Shown here in pieces: positions 1 to 11,062 of a DNA stretch of 64,000 bases; positions within the stretch are counted from its first letter, which is position 1, and each line of letters starts with the position of its first letter. Under the pieces are notes generated by a model that was given only the letters and a program-made list of their open reading frames with translations, did no database searches and was not told the DNA's origin. The translations under genes were made by a program, and so were the position numbers. The stretch is taken from assembly GCA_014529385.2 (NCBI GenBank), contig CM043944.1:80446384-80510383 (forward strand). The letters are read 5' to 3'. The DNA is from Adiantum capillus-veneris (lineage: Eukaryota; Streptophyta; Polypodiopsida; Polypodiales; Pteridaceae).

Positions 1-543
1 ACTCTCTTTTACCTTTCTCCTAGTGCTAACTGCCTTTGTTATATCCCTCCTAACTTGTGGGCATAATGCAAGAAACTGAGGCCATGAGATATCAGGACCC
101 TTACCTCGCATGTCTTCCAATAGGTTGTATGGAGCCATACCATGTCCAAGAGGGAAGTCTTGGAGATTGATACGACGTCGAGTCCTCTTAGCTTCCTTGG
201 TCTCCTTTGCCTTCTTGCCTTGTCCATGGTCACTGTGTGATGGGACACCCTCTTTCTGTTTACCTTTTCCTCGGCCACGCTTAATGCCATTGGCTTCCAT
301 GTCAAACTCATTTGAATTTGTCACCTCTACCACATGCACATTTGGATCTGGCAAAGGTGGAACTCCTTCTACCCCTTGTGGAGGTGGTCTTGGTCCATTT
401 GGCCTTTGTAGAAGCCTTGGTTGTTGACCAGCTCCTTCTCCTGCATTCATCACTGGGTAATTCAAGTTAGGTCTCCCTAGCTCTCCACGGGGCCAAGGAC
501 AATTATACATCCCATGTCCAGACTCTCCGCAATTCCAACATTG
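1..543 (-). pseudogene. Element A Gag nucleocapsid to protease N-terminal part
   Basis: Reading leftward on the minus strand, the DNA encodes a CCHC zinc knuckle (CWNCGESGHGMYNC, about 499-540). A Pro-rich linker and a basic stretch ending RRRINLQDFPLGHG follow, then the start of the protease region. This matches E at 42029-42500. The reading frame differs from that of upstream gag: GA-run slippage near 545-565 shifts the frame, so A Gag is broken there. From the zinc knuckle into pol, A is in one frame. E lacks one G at the equivalent of about 42300. The comparison shows that the ancestral element had one continuous gag-pol frame. The zinc knuckle is complete in A but not in E. Confidence 0.75.
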
Positions 544-1277
544 CAAGACTCTCCTAGTTCGTGGCTCTCTCTCTCTTCTGACTTCTTTGCTTGTCCCTTT
601 GGACCTACAGCTTGTGCAAGGTGAATTGACAGGCTGCTTAAAGATTCATTTAACTTCTCAATCACTTCAGGCATTACCTCAGGAAGATCCCTAGATGTTG
701 ATGCTTGTGACTTACCTTTGGGTCTAAGACTTTCTATTGGAACCTCTCCCCTTAAGCACTTGAGTTTCCTATACTTCTCAGCAGTCCTAGTTTCAGCTGC
801 ATCAAAAGTAGCAGGTGCACCCGCCTCAACTTTTACCTTAAGGTCAGGAAAGAGTCCGGCTATGAACCTCTCCTTCTTTAAAAATTCTGCACCATCACCA
901 GGGTTAGCAACATTTCGTATCCATAGAGCCCAAAGATGTAGAAACTCTTGCTTGTACAAGTAGTAGTCATCTAAGTCTTTTTGCTTATGAGAAACAATGT
1001 CTTGCCATAATTTTTGAGTGTTTTGGGGATCAAAGAAGTATTCCTTGAAACGATTCAAAACTTCTGTGTAATTCCCCTTAACTTCCTCAGGTAAAGAGTC
1101 AAACCAAGTGCTAGCATCTTTCCTAAGGACCACCTCAAATATTTCTACACGTTCTTGATCAGTTATTATCCTCTTGATACGGCAAGACATCTTGAAATTC
1201 GCTAAAAATAATTCTGCATCCTCTCCAGGCTCTCCAAAGAAAAGAGGATACCCACACATTTGGCGTTGACTTTCCAT
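544..1277 (-). pseudogene. Element A Gag (capsid part), frameshifted at its 3' end
   Basis: The ATG at 1277 starts MESQRQ, matching E gag (start 41297). About 235 residues align with E with roughly 25 substitutions. The family features are a retrotransposon Gag domain with DASTWFDSLPEE, FKEYFFDPQN and LYKQEFLHLWALW blocks. The C-terminal part has IEKLNESLSSLSIHLAQ, likely helical. Gag would form the cytoplasmic virus-like particle and package element RNA. The frame runs on to 477 in a wrong frame after the GA slippage, so the last ~25 residues of the open frame are not Gag-like. Confidence 0.8.
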
Positions 1278-1362
1278 TGAATTGATTTTAAAGTGACACC
1301 CGTTTTTGTTTTTCTTTCTTAAAAAGAATTACACAATAATGTTTTCTAGCTTGCAATCTATT

Positions 1363-1581
1363 CTACAACAAAATAAAGATATTCACATCAAACGACCTAT
1401 GATAATCAATAAGAGGTAGGATGATAGGGTTTGGTGATGCGAGAATTTCTCCTACTCTTTGGGCACCAAACATGAACACCATACGTTGTTGAAAATGGAT
1501 TTTCCTACTAATTGCAATGTTTATTCTAATGTGTGGAGTGAAATGGAAGGGGAAAACCTCTATTCTTGGGCCATTATCCAT
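1363..1581 (-). CDS. Pre-gag small ORF 2 of element A (72 aa, conserved, unknown function)
   Basis: This complete ATG-to-TAG ORF lies 85 bp upstream of the gag start and just after small ORF 1. It encodes the same 72-residue protein as 40994-41212 of element E, residue for residue. The DNA differs at six positions, all third-position synonymous changes. The C-terminal half carries the block ASPNPIILPLIDYHRSFDV, shared in pattern with small ORF 1 and with the small ORF of element B. No known domain is recognised. It is short, lacks a signal peptide, and has alternating hydrophobic residues suggesting beta structure (inference). Its conservation exceeds that of gag between the same two copies. 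Confidence 0.75.
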   Translation of the reverse strand: MDNGPRIEVFPFHFTPHIRINIAISRKIHFQQRMVFMFGAQRVGEILASPNPIILPLIDYHRSFDVNIFILL

Positions 1582-1602
1582 GGTCTATGCATGACCTAAT
1601 GC

Positions 1603-1815
1603 TTAAAACAAAACAAAAATATAGACGTCCAAACTAAGGTCGTACCTAATGAGAGGCAAAATAAAAGGATTTACTGAAGCGTTTATCTCGGCCAACCTAA
1701 GAGGACCTAAAATTCTACGAATGACACGTTGAAATTGCAACTTAGTACTAACAATTATGTGTACCTTTTTCCTTGCAATGGGAATGAAGGGATCATACAA
1801 ATTTTCATGATTCAT
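1603..1815 (-). CDS. Pre-gag small ORF 1 of element A (70 aa, unknown function)
   Basis: This complete ATG-to-TAA ORF starts about 55 bp after the primer binding site. It matches 40760-40972 of element E with three amino-acid and five synonymous differences. The pattern INASVNPFILPLIRYDLSLD is paralogous to the second small ORF (ASPNPIILPLIDYHRSFD), so the two look like a tandem duplication. The product is about 70 residues, basic in its first half, with no recognised family. It would be the first ORF on the genomic RNA. Confidence 0.7.
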   Translation of the reverse strand: MNHENLYDPFIPIARKKVHIIVSTKLQFQRVIRRILGPLRLAEINASVNPFILPLIRYDLSLDVYIFVLF

Positions 1816-1869
1816 TCAAACTACTTGACTATGCTAAAGGTTGATTCTACACAAAAATACACAAGACGT

Positions 1870-1887
1870 TCCTCCGTGGGGGCACCA
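1870..1887 (-). other. Primer binding site of element A
   Basis: On the minus strand the sequence TGGTGCCCCCACGGAGGA lies three bases after the LTR end. The same motif follows the LTR in E (40688) and, with single changes, in B and F. It starts with TGG, complementary to a tRNA CCA end. I could not assign the tRNA. Confidence 0.7.
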
Positions 1888-2149
1888 ATTTGAAGCGGTC
1901 CGGGGCGGGCAACAAGAAGAGCAACCTCTAGACACCCTTCAAGGCTCCCGTGCTGCTCAATGGGGCTGGGGCACAACACAACACAAACCAAAACAACAAA
2001 ACCACAGCCAAATCCCAACTACACAAGGGGCACCACCTAGTTTAAGAGCGAACTAGGACGCAAAAGAGGAGAATCGTTAGAGCAAACCACAAACAAGCAA
2101 GGAATTTACACTAACCCTAACACCAATGGAACACTCTCACACACTAAAA

Positions 2150-2152
<3 letters not shown>

Positions 2153-2192
<40 letters not shown>
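2153..2192. repeat. (GA)n microsatellite in the A LTR
   Basis: About 40 bp of uninterrupted GA dinucleotides. The other LTRs of the family have only short CT runs at the equivalent place, so the array expanded in A. Confidence 0.95.
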
Positions 2193-2195
<3 letters not shown>

Positions 2196-2860
2196 TGCTC
2201 GGGCTGCTTTGAAACGTATCGGCAATGATCAAGCAAACACAACTATATCTTTAAGAAAGAGAGAGAAAGGGGGAGGGGGTGCTTGTTGCATTAATACCTT
2301 CTTACAAATCTGTCATGACAAATCAAAGTGAGATTAGTATTTGTTCAACATAGCTTGCGTAAATTTCACCACAACACATCACAAGAAAAGCCACCCCAAT
2401 CACTGTCTTAAAGCCAGGGGAGTCCTTTCCACCCTGTCGCCCTCTTACAGTATGTGGGATTTATGGCTAGATTGATGACAACACCAGAGACAAGCTATCA
2501 AGAACTTAACAAAAAACACCAAGACACTTACGCATCATTGTTGTCCATTACTTCACGTTGGAAGGGAGACAAAGTATCCAAGCTTAGTCCAAATCCACCC
2601 TCCTTGATTCAGCAAATGTTGGGCTTACACTAGTAGGAGAAATGATAGATTTTCTACTCTCAATTGAATGATCACTCTCTCTCTTACAATGGCATAGAGT
2701 TCCCTTGCTAATCCCCTATTACAACACATGCACATGTATAAGACAATGAGCTTCCACTCAAGAGATCCTTCTAGAGAGGTTGAGATTGGCTTCTCAAGCT
2801 ATAGCATAGTGCTCTTGCTTATGGCTCCCCCTTTTGTGCTAGCTACACCTTCCTTTTATA

Positions 2861-2870
2861 GCAATTTTGA
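2861..2870 (-). promoter_or_regulatory. Probable TATA box of the A LTR
   Basis: On the minus strand TATAAAAGGA lies within the 5' LTR, about 970 bp from the LTR end. C and E have TATAAATAG at roughly comparable places. It is placed by motif only. Confidence 0.4.
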
Positions 2871-4573
2871 AGGCTAGGGTTACTCGTCTAACCATGGTTG
2901 GGTTAGATTTTCAGCAATTTATCTAATTTCTTTTGCTTGGAATTATCAAGAAGTTGGTGGGGAAAGAGAGAGGAGAGAAATGGAGGTGATAGGACTTTTC
3001 ATAGTGGGTTAGTGTTAGTAGAGTTAGTATTAATTTACAAATGGAATTGGATATTTACAATGGGATTATCCATGTAGGATACAAATAAGGAAGAAAAACT
3101 CTTAAGAGGTAAGAAAAGGTGGATTTCTTACAAGGTTGATGCTCCAAGTGTTTTGAGTAGGGCCAATTTTGACGCTTTTTGACGGTCCACTAGCTTTGAT
3201 GGTACATTTTTTCTCCACTCTTGACCTTCCTTGAGAGACAAGGTAATTGAAGCTGAGTAATCAACCACCATGATGCTGTCTTTTAAGAGAAGAGGCTGAA
3301 TTTTGTGGTTTTTTTGATAGATATGGGTAATTTGGAGGAGGAAAAATGAGACTAGGTGGTCAATTTTGGAATGGAATTGTGTGTGGGAGGTATGAGTTCA
3401 CCATGGTTTCTCTTATTCTTCAAGGTTGAGGAGAAGGTGAGTAGGGTGCAGAGAGGAGTGGTGAGAGAGGTGGGGATGATGAGTGGAGAAGTGTGTGTGA
3501 AAGAGGAAAATGATAAAGTGGAAGAGAGAGTGTGGTTGCATAGCATGGGAAAACTGGGGTCCACTAATAAACTCATAGCTCACAGCTCGTAGCTCAAAAA
3601 AATATGAAAAAATTTGAGGCAAAAGTTCAGCCCACGAGCTACAACTTTTGTTTGTATCACCTTTTCAAATTCGGAGAGCAAGTGAACTTTAAAAATTCAG
3701 CAAAACCGACCGTTTTTTTCCACTGCACAAGGTCCTTGTGGGGTCCTTCTTTGGATGATTCTTTTGAATACCTCCAAGAGTGAGCCCTCCATAGTGCATG
3801 TATGCATGCCACCTACCCTTGAACTTATTTGGTAGGTCTATAATTGAAGATATTGATGAGATCATGATATAAGTGAATAGTACAACTAAGAAAATCAAAC
3901 ATTGAGGGGTCTAAAAAATATGTACATGTCAAATATAAATAATATAAGTGGAAAAAATATAAAGGGGTCAAAAGAAATCTCTCTCATTATGAGGCTACCA
4001 TAAAAAGATAAATATTTTTGGTGTTCTAATTTTTTTAGAAAAAAAACAAAATAGATGTAGGAAGGGAAAAATCACAATAGTGAAAAAATATACACATAAA
4101 TAAAACTAGTTTTTTTGGATTTTTGTTGGGGTGGAGTTACACCAAATATAAGAGAAGCTTACATGAAAATATTTCTATATGGAATAAAGAGCATGAAAAA
4201 TGGTAAGAAAAAATTGTGGTAATGGTGAGGCAATGTACAGAGCATAAATAGCACACACCTAGGTAGAAATATTTAAATAAATACCAAAATAATTATGAAA
4301 AAATCTTTTATTTAGGCTCTATATACAAAGAAATATTTACATACGCATGGGCCATAATATACTTATATTATTTATTTTTATTTATTTTTTTGGCTCAACT
4401 AGCCCAATGACTAGCTAATTGAGGGTTTTTTAAGAAGATATGGGAAAAGTCCCGTGACTCACGCACGCCTATGTACAGTGAAATGGTAGGGATAGCCACA
4501 GTGTTTGGGTGATTTTTTGTAGGGTGAGGTAACTCACTGTGGCAATTACAAAGAGCCGAAAAAACGGCTATCA

Positions 4574-6838
4574 ATACAAATCACTCCCACATTTTCACCC
4601 TCACCCTCGTGAAAACAAAAAATTGATTTCTACTCATTGGTTATGTTTATTATATTATTTACTTGCATACCTTTTCCTCTTTCACCCAAAATAATTCAAG
4701 GAGGGACTATATCATATGATTCCAATATCTTTCCATATCCATAACTCCTCCATATTTTTATTATTAGTTTTACTCATTATTCTAACACCATGTGCTCATT
4801 GAGCTAAAGTCCATGAATAGTCCATACACTAGTCCCACCATGTATATATTTCTTTATTCACCAATAATCCTCCTCCATGCATGGGTCAAGGGCAACTTGG
4901 ATGCTTTGTATTATAATATGACAAAGGAGGGGCTCACTCCTGGATGCATTGTACAAATTCAACAAAGGAGGGGGCCACTAAAAGACTTTTGCAGGCATAA
5001 AAAAAGGTCTTTTGGTGGGATTTTTAATATCCATCTCCACCTCGAATTTGGAGCGGTGGTCAAAATAGAAAATGTAGCCCACGCTCTGAATAATCACTTC
5101 AAATTTTTTCATGATTATTGGAGCTACCAGCGGTGAGCTATGATTTTTTGAGTGGACCCCTGTCTGCCCACTTTTCTCACAAGTAGCCCATAGTCTTCTC
5201 TCACCTCTTTCCACACTTCTACACACACACACACACACACATTCCTCTCAATCCCTCACTCAAACCTGTACGTTCAATGGTTTCTCTCACCTTCTTCACC
5301 ATTAACCTCCCCACTTACTCCTATAGCTCTCATATGAGCTCTCCATGTACATACACCATCTCTATGCCTCTCTCTATTATCTCCAAAGTACAATTCCATC
5401 TTAACCCTTATATATATACATAAATTCAGCATGTGTACCATGCTTAACCTCTGCAAATCAAAAGATCTCATCAACGGAATTACCATTTTCATCATGATAA
5501 TCAACCTTGGCGGCGGTGGCGTAAAGAAGGGAAGACGAAGAAGAAGATCGATAGTCATTTTGAGAACCTACACAAGTAAGTCCAAAACTTCTTCAAGCTT
5601 CACCATCACAAGGATTTTCTCACTTCATTCAACCATCTTACTTAAACCAACCACTTCATTCTACCCATTGTAAATGTAACATTAACTTTCTAGTGATTAC
5701 TAACACTAACCACTAACATACTAACACAAAATAGCATTGACCTAACCATAAAAGACACCTCACCTCAAGACATGTACAAAGTAACTCTCTCTCTCTCCCC
5801 TTCTCTCTCTCCTTTTCCTTAAAACTCTACTTTCACCTTATTCACCATCAATAATGCTCTCTTTTGCGCCCACACCCATGACTCAAGCAGACAAAGAAGG
5901 CCTGCAATGTTTTGATATTCAAAGAAATCATAATCCTGATTTGTTAGCTTGTAAATTAGGATTTCCAATAATCTTTATGAGTGGTCTCCAACCTATAAAT
6001 AGGCCCCTCTCCTTCTTGTAAAACAACCTCCAACATCTCACATAGCACCCCAACACTCTATGCGTGAGGAGAGACTTAGGTGTAGCAACCACTTGTGAGC
6101 TTCACTCTTGGTGTGAGAGAAGCCTTCAAGCTACACATTGCAAGTGAGAGAGCGTGAGTTCCACAAATCTCAAAACCACTATTGTATATGCTCCTTCATC
6201 ATCAATAAATTGAGGTTTGGTGCATCAAAGGCGTGATTCGACGTTCAAATCTTCGTCCTTCCATTTGTGCAATACGGTTTGGTGAATTCAAGGTGACTTG
6301 TGTATTTGAGTTTTTATCGGTTGATCTTGATTTTAGAAAGTGTTTTAGTGTGTTTTTCATTGCCAGTTTTGTATCCATTGTAAGAGGGTATTGTGGTGAG
6401 AGGTCTCCCACACCCTAAGACAGTGTGTGTGTGTTTTGGCAATGTTAGCAATCACTAAGCATTGAGTGAGTTTTATACAAGTTCTACGATAGCATCATAA
6501 CGAACCATCTCCATTTGCAAGTCACAAATAAGGTATTACGCAAGATCCTTTTCTCTCTCTCTTCCCTTTGCTCTAGCTCTCTCTGGTCCGGTTCGTGTGT
6601 GTCTTGGTGTGAGGTTGTTTGTGTGTGTTGTGTGGTGCATCTTCTTGGTTGTGCCAAAATCTCTCTTGCGTCCTAGTTTGCATACCATAACTAGGTGGTG
6701 CCCCTATCTTGTTTGGGTTTGGTTGTGGGTTTGTTGTTGTGTTGTGCTTGTGGTTGCCCCAGCCTCAATTGAGCAGCACGGGAGCCTTGAGGGGTGTTTA
6801 GAGGTCGCCTCTCTTGTTGCCCGCCCCGGACCGCCTCA
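4574..6838 (+). repeat. Copy C: LTR of the A/E family, 5' end cut by element A
   Basis: This plus-strand LTR matches the E LTRs from their position ~410 onward and ends with the family terminus CCGCCTCA at 6838. It inserted into element B: B RNase H coding sequence resumes at 6839. No internal sequence follows, so it is either a solo LTR or the 3' LTR of an element whose body lies elsewhere; the left side is hidden by A. It retains the long 3' part (about 6390-6720) that the 5' LTR of E has lost. Confidence 0.85.
5994..6002 (+). promoter_or_regulatory. TATA box of LTR copy C
   Basis: TATAAATAG followed by GCCCCTCTCC is identical in the E LTRs at 40194 and 48411. This is a good RNA polymerase II core promoter, with start expected ~30 bp downstream. 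Confidence 0.65.
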
Positions 6839-8247
6839 GCATCACTGCCTTGAAATAGAGGGAGCTTTAGTTTTATTGCTCCAACCACCACTTCCTGTAG
6901 TCTTTCACTTGCTAGGGCATCTGCTTCTTGGTTTTGAGCCCTTGGGATATGGTGTATTTGAACTTCTTCAAACTTACCCAACAAGGTTTTTACACCACCT
7001 AAGTGAGTCCTTAAACTAGGATTCTTGCATGTCCATGCTCCATTTACTTGCCTTACCAGAAGTAGAGCATCCCCAAATACATTAAGGCGTTGTACACCTT
7101 GCGAGACGCACCATTGTAGACCCTTGGTTAGTGCTGCATACTCAGATTCATTGTTAGAATGTGAATCTAGCAATTGGCCCAACGAAAATACCTTTGTCCC
7201 TTTGTCTATGCTTGCAGCTGCTTTGTCGGACGCTCGCTTGTAGGCTCCATCAAAGTAAAGAGAGTATGCTCCTTCTACCATCGGTGGTACTGGAGGTAAT
7301 CGGACTTCTCCTTCCTTAGATTGCTTGTCCTTCCTTTCAAAGACTTGGTAGGTCATGAGTCCCCCCAAACTTGCCCTTGTCGTGCTTTCTACCTGTACCG
7401 TGTAGTCAAACTCTTGCAGACGAACTAGCCATTTAGTAATTCTAGCAGACACATCTATGTGTTGTACAACATAGGAAAATATTTCATCCGTGGTTAGAAT
7501 CACAAATTTCTTAGGCAGCAAATATGACCTAAACTTTGTAGTTGCAAATCTAAGAGCTAGGACTAAGTGTTCCACATGGGTGAAACCTTTCTCTCCTGCT
7601 GTCATCATTCAACTAGAGAAGTAGATTGGCCTCATGAAAGATGTCGTCGTATCCTTTTGGAGTAGCACAGCCCCCAATGAGTCATCACCAACACTTGAGG
7701 TGACATAGAATTTTTCATCCCACTTAGGTGGTGAGATAGTTGGCAGAGTGGCTAAGACCTCCTTTACCTTGTTGTAGTGATGTTCGCTTTCCTCGTCCCA
7801 AGTGAAAGCTGATCTTTGAGTGAGTTTTTGCAGTGGTAGAACAAGTTGTGATAGTAGATGTATGAATCTACTTAAGTACCTCACCTTCTATAGAAAAGAG
7901 ACCAGTTGATGTGCGGTCGTTGGTGAAGGTAGGGCTATGAGTGCGGAAACCTTACTTGGGTCGGCGTTGATACCTTTTGCTGAAATTTCATGGCCTAGTA
8001 GAATGACTTTACTCTCCCCAATGTGGCATTTATCCACATTTAATTGCCCACCTAGACTCTGCAACCTGGCCAAACCTTCAGTTACCTTTTCTAAATGTGA
8101 AATACGGGAGCTATATATACAAAAATCATCAATGAACACTCTTATGGATGTTCCAAAGAACGGTTGAAAAACATATGTGACATATCTTTGGAATGTGGCA
8201 GGTGCATTTGTGACACCAAATGGCATAACCCTATATGCAAAACAACC
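6839..8247 (-). pseudogene. Element B pol: RT C-terminal part, RNase H, second RNase H
   Basis: This continues the gag-pol frame after three in-frame stops at 8248, 7888 and 7609, each explained by one C-to-T or G-to-A transition when compared with E. RT palm motif VFIDDFCIYSS is intact (about 8090-8130), so the catalytic Asp pair is kept. The first RNase H reads FYVTSSVGDDSLGAVLL and lacks the catalytic DAS aspartate. The second, archaeal-type RNase H keeps its acidic residues: YFDGAYK, SNNESEY, FGDALLLV and QEADALA (about 6880-7260). That pattern, a decayed original RNase H plus an intact extra one, is known for the Tat lineage. The frame ends at 6839 against the inserted LTR. Confidence 0.85.
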
Positions 8248-10743
8248 CTATGGCGTGATAAAAGTGGTTTTTAGCTGATCTTCCAAGGCTATGTGTATTT
8301 GAAAGTATCCACAATAACCATCACAGACGGTATAGCATTGAAAACTCGCTACTTCATTCAGAACTTCGTCCAAGAAAGGGAGAGGAAAGTGGTCTCTCTT
8401 TGTAGCTGCATTTAGTGGTTTGTAGTCAACACAGACCCTCCACTTACCATTCCTTTTAGGCGTCACCACTACGGGTGACACCCATTCTGAGTTTTCTACA
8501 GGATAGATGAATCCCGCCTCCAGCAGTTTCCTTACCTCGGCCAAGAGTGCCTTTTCTTGTATGACCCCTAGTCGTCGTAGCTTTTGCACAACTGGTTTTA
8601 CCCCTTCCTTCATCTTAATATGATGTTCCACCACTGTAATGCCTTTGATTCTTTCATAGTTGTCAATGAACAGGTTAGGAAATCCCATCAACATTTGCAA
8701 AAAACTATCTTTCTCCTCAAGTGTTAATTCCGTAGACAACATACCCTTCAACCTACTTCCTCCTAGGCCAGGTGATTTGCTCTCCTCTTCATTGGGTTGC
8801 CCTTTTGGTGATGGATCACCAGTTGTGCTTACCCTTTGTGGATCCTTCATAATGATACCCATCACATCAATGGAACTGTCACTTTCGTCGGTGGATGTGG
8901 TCTCCTCCTCAGAACTGGAAGATTCGCTAGTGGTTTCATCTGCCGATGTTTCCAGATTCATTTGCTTCTGCTTGCTAATCCTCATGTCGTAGTAGATTGT
9001 CTCCCCTTTCTTACTGGTCATGCGTAGAAGGCCAGTACCCCAGTCCTGTTTTGCCTTCATGGCCATCAACCATGGCCTTCCCAAAATTACTGGATAGCCC
9101 TCCCCCTTAGTAGGCATTACAAAACCATCTACCTCTACCTCAATGTTGAAAGCTTTGATTTTCACGGCACTTACCACACCCACACACTTTACTTTTGTGT
9201 TGTTTGCCATCTTTGCCTTGCATGGAGAAGGCCTGTCAACCTCGAGCCCTAATCTAAGCATCATAGCTTCGCTCATTACACAGATTTGTGCACCTCCATC
9301 GATGTAGGTGTTTCCAACCCTCTTTCTTTTTATGTTTACGTCGACAATTGGAAGGATGTCATCCATGTTGCATCCCGAAATTGCTCCGGCTACCTTTGTT
9401 TTGGAGCGTCTTGTACTTACCATTTTAGACCATTGTCGCCTTACTTTAGGTACAAGATGTAGCAGTTGTGGCCATGTAATCTTCGGTCCTTGCTCTGCCA
9501 CATCCAATGTTAGATCATAGGGCTTAGAACTTTCCCCTAGCTGGAAGTCGGTGATGCCCAATTTCCGTCGTGGCCTGGATGGCCTCTTGCTAGTTTCTCC
9601 TCTTATGCTTCTCTCATCATCTGATTTTGTAGCCTTCTCCATCCTAGCTCTTTTCACAGTCATGGCCTCAAGTGGTTCTAAAAAGGTTACCTTCTCCTTA
9701 CCCTTGTCCCTCTCCTTTGCTCTGGGTGGATCCACTACTACGGTTTTTCCTTTCTCTTCTAGCCTTATGATGTTTACAGGGCGATCAGGTGGTGGGGCTG
9801 GTGGAAGAGGTGGAATGGATGCTTGTAGTGGTGTCTGGGGTGGACGTAGAATTTTTTTTGGTGGGGTTGGTGCTCGGGGTGGGGGTGTTCTTTCTCTAGG
9901 GGGTGACAATTGGTTCCTCCTACCTCCTCTATTATAGTTTTGTCGTGGTTTGGGACAGTAGTACATACCGTGACCGTCTTCTCCGTAGTTGTAGCAATGA
10001 TACTCCCTGTTTTGTCGTCGTGCTCTTCCAGGGTCTTGATCTCTTTCTTGACTCCTCCCTTGTTGTATTAAGTGGATAGACAAATTCTGCAGTTGGTCAG
10101 TAATATGGGCCAACATATCTTGTTGGTCATCTCTTACCCCAAGAGCCGGTGGTGGTGGTGGAATGGTGGTTGTCGTAGTTGCTGGTCGACGTGATGTTGC
10201 TGTTTCTGTTGACTCGGTTTCTTTGGCTTTCATTCGCAGCTTCTTGTCCTTAAGGCGAGCAATCTCAACGGCTAACTCGTACATAGCCGGGAATCTACCT
10301 TTCACCTTCTCCTTGAGAAGCGGCCATAAGCCATGCGTGAACCGATCTTTTTTTAGGAAATCGGGTGCAGCTTCCCCCCTTGCCAGTGACTCAACCCACC
10401 GTTCCCACAAATCCACAAATTTGGACTCATAGGTGGCATATTCTAAAAGACCCTCCTGCTTCAAGTCTCTCAACTTGTCCCACAAGTTTTCTGAAGTGGT
10501 ACCTCCCCCAAAGCGCCTCTTAAAAGCGGTTTTTAAGGGTTCCCAGTCATCCTTGGTTGCTTGTGGAAGTGCATTGTACCATGATCTAGCTTCTAGCTTC
10601 ATGAGATGCTTAAAGATTCTAACCCGGGATTCATCCGTATCTTTGTTGCTCACTACACATGCTACTGCAAAGTCATCTAGGAAGTCTGTTACCAAATCCT
10701 CCCCCTTGTTTCCTTTAAATGTTGGAAATGCTACACTTGCCAT
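8248..10743 (-). pseudogene. Element B gag-protease-RT (N-terminal part), ends at a premature stop
   Basis: About 830 codons are open from ATG 10743 (MASVAFPTF). I chose this start because the same start is kept in element F (60507). Domains in order: Gag capsid with WYNALPQATKDDW and FVDLWERW; a zinc-knuckle-like CYNYGEDGHGMYYC with Tyr replacing the second Cys; a Pro-rich linker; a basic stretch; retropepsin with active-site YIDGGAQ and flap/ILGRPWLM block; a Ser/Glu acidic tract; and the RT start with WVSPVVVTPKRNGKWRVCVD. The stop at 8248 replaces the Trp of the TPWG motif (TGG to TAG). Gag and pol share one frame in this family. Confidence 0.88.
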
Positions 10744-10826
10744 GATTACTGAGAGAGAGCTAGAAAGACACACTGCTTAACTTGCAAAAGTTTTTTTCTT
10801 CTTTACAAGGAGGCGTGTATACCCTC

Positions 10827-11045
10827 TTATACTAGGACATAGATTAAAACTTCAAACGGTACATTGCCTTGTACCAAAGGTAGGACAAATGGTTGATCTG
10901 ATGCCAGAACCTCAAAAAATTGCTCCCCACCCAGCATGGTGTCAATGACGTGCTGGTAGTGAGCCTTCAAATCCAGTATTACCTTGATTGAGCGTACACG
11001 TGTTGGTATGTGTGATCTGTCTTGAAGTAGGTTGTACTGATTCAT
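10827..11045 (-). CDS. Pre-gag small ORF of element B (72 aa, same family as in A and E)
   Basis: This complete ORF ends 83 bp before gag, the same spacing as in A and E. The protein ends with ASDQPFVLPLVQGNVPFEV followed by LIYVLV. This aligns with the A/E small ORFs through the pattern AS..P(F/I)(I/V)LPL(I/V)......(D/E)V.I(F/Y)(V/I)L, although the gag proteins of the two families are far diverged. In F the equivalent (60220-60417) is broken by deletions. Function unknown. Confidence 0.7.
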   Translation of the reverse strand: MNQYNLLQDRSHIPTRVRSIKVILDLKAHYQHVIDTMLGGEQFFEVLASDQPFVLPLVQGNVPFEVLIYVLV

Positions 11046-11062
11046 GTGAAGCTTAGAGGTGC

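Larger units (their letters stand above)
1..4573 (-). mobile_element. Element A: 5' part of a Tat-like Ty3/gypsy retrotransposon
   Basis: From right to left on the minus strand lie a 2.7 kb 5' LTR (1891-4573), a primer binding site, two small ORFs, gag, and the start of pol, which runs off the left edge of the window. Every part matches element E (38364-49258) in the same order, so A and E are one family. The A LTR starts at 4573 and directly abuts a plus-strand LTR of the same family (copy C) that lacks its first ~409 bp. A therefore inserted into C, and the missing part of C should lie left of the window. The A LTR is clearly diverged from those of C and E in its middle. Confidence 0.9.
1891..4573 (-). 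repeat. 5' LTR of element A (2.68 kb)
   Basis: The LTR starts with TGATAGC (reverse complement ending at 4573) and ends with TTCA at 1891, next to the primer binding site. The first ~200 bp (4390-4573) align well with the E LTRs. The middle is diverged, with homology still visible around 3690-3830 against C near 4930-5050. It contains a (GA)n run and an AT-rich block. The open frames inside it are not conserved and were not called. Confidence 0.85.

Noticed and set aside
4792-5136. Open frame of ~114 codons that recurs at 39025 and 47226
   Set aside because: All three are at the same place in copies of one LTR, and the frames end at different points. This is shared LTR sequence, not a gene.
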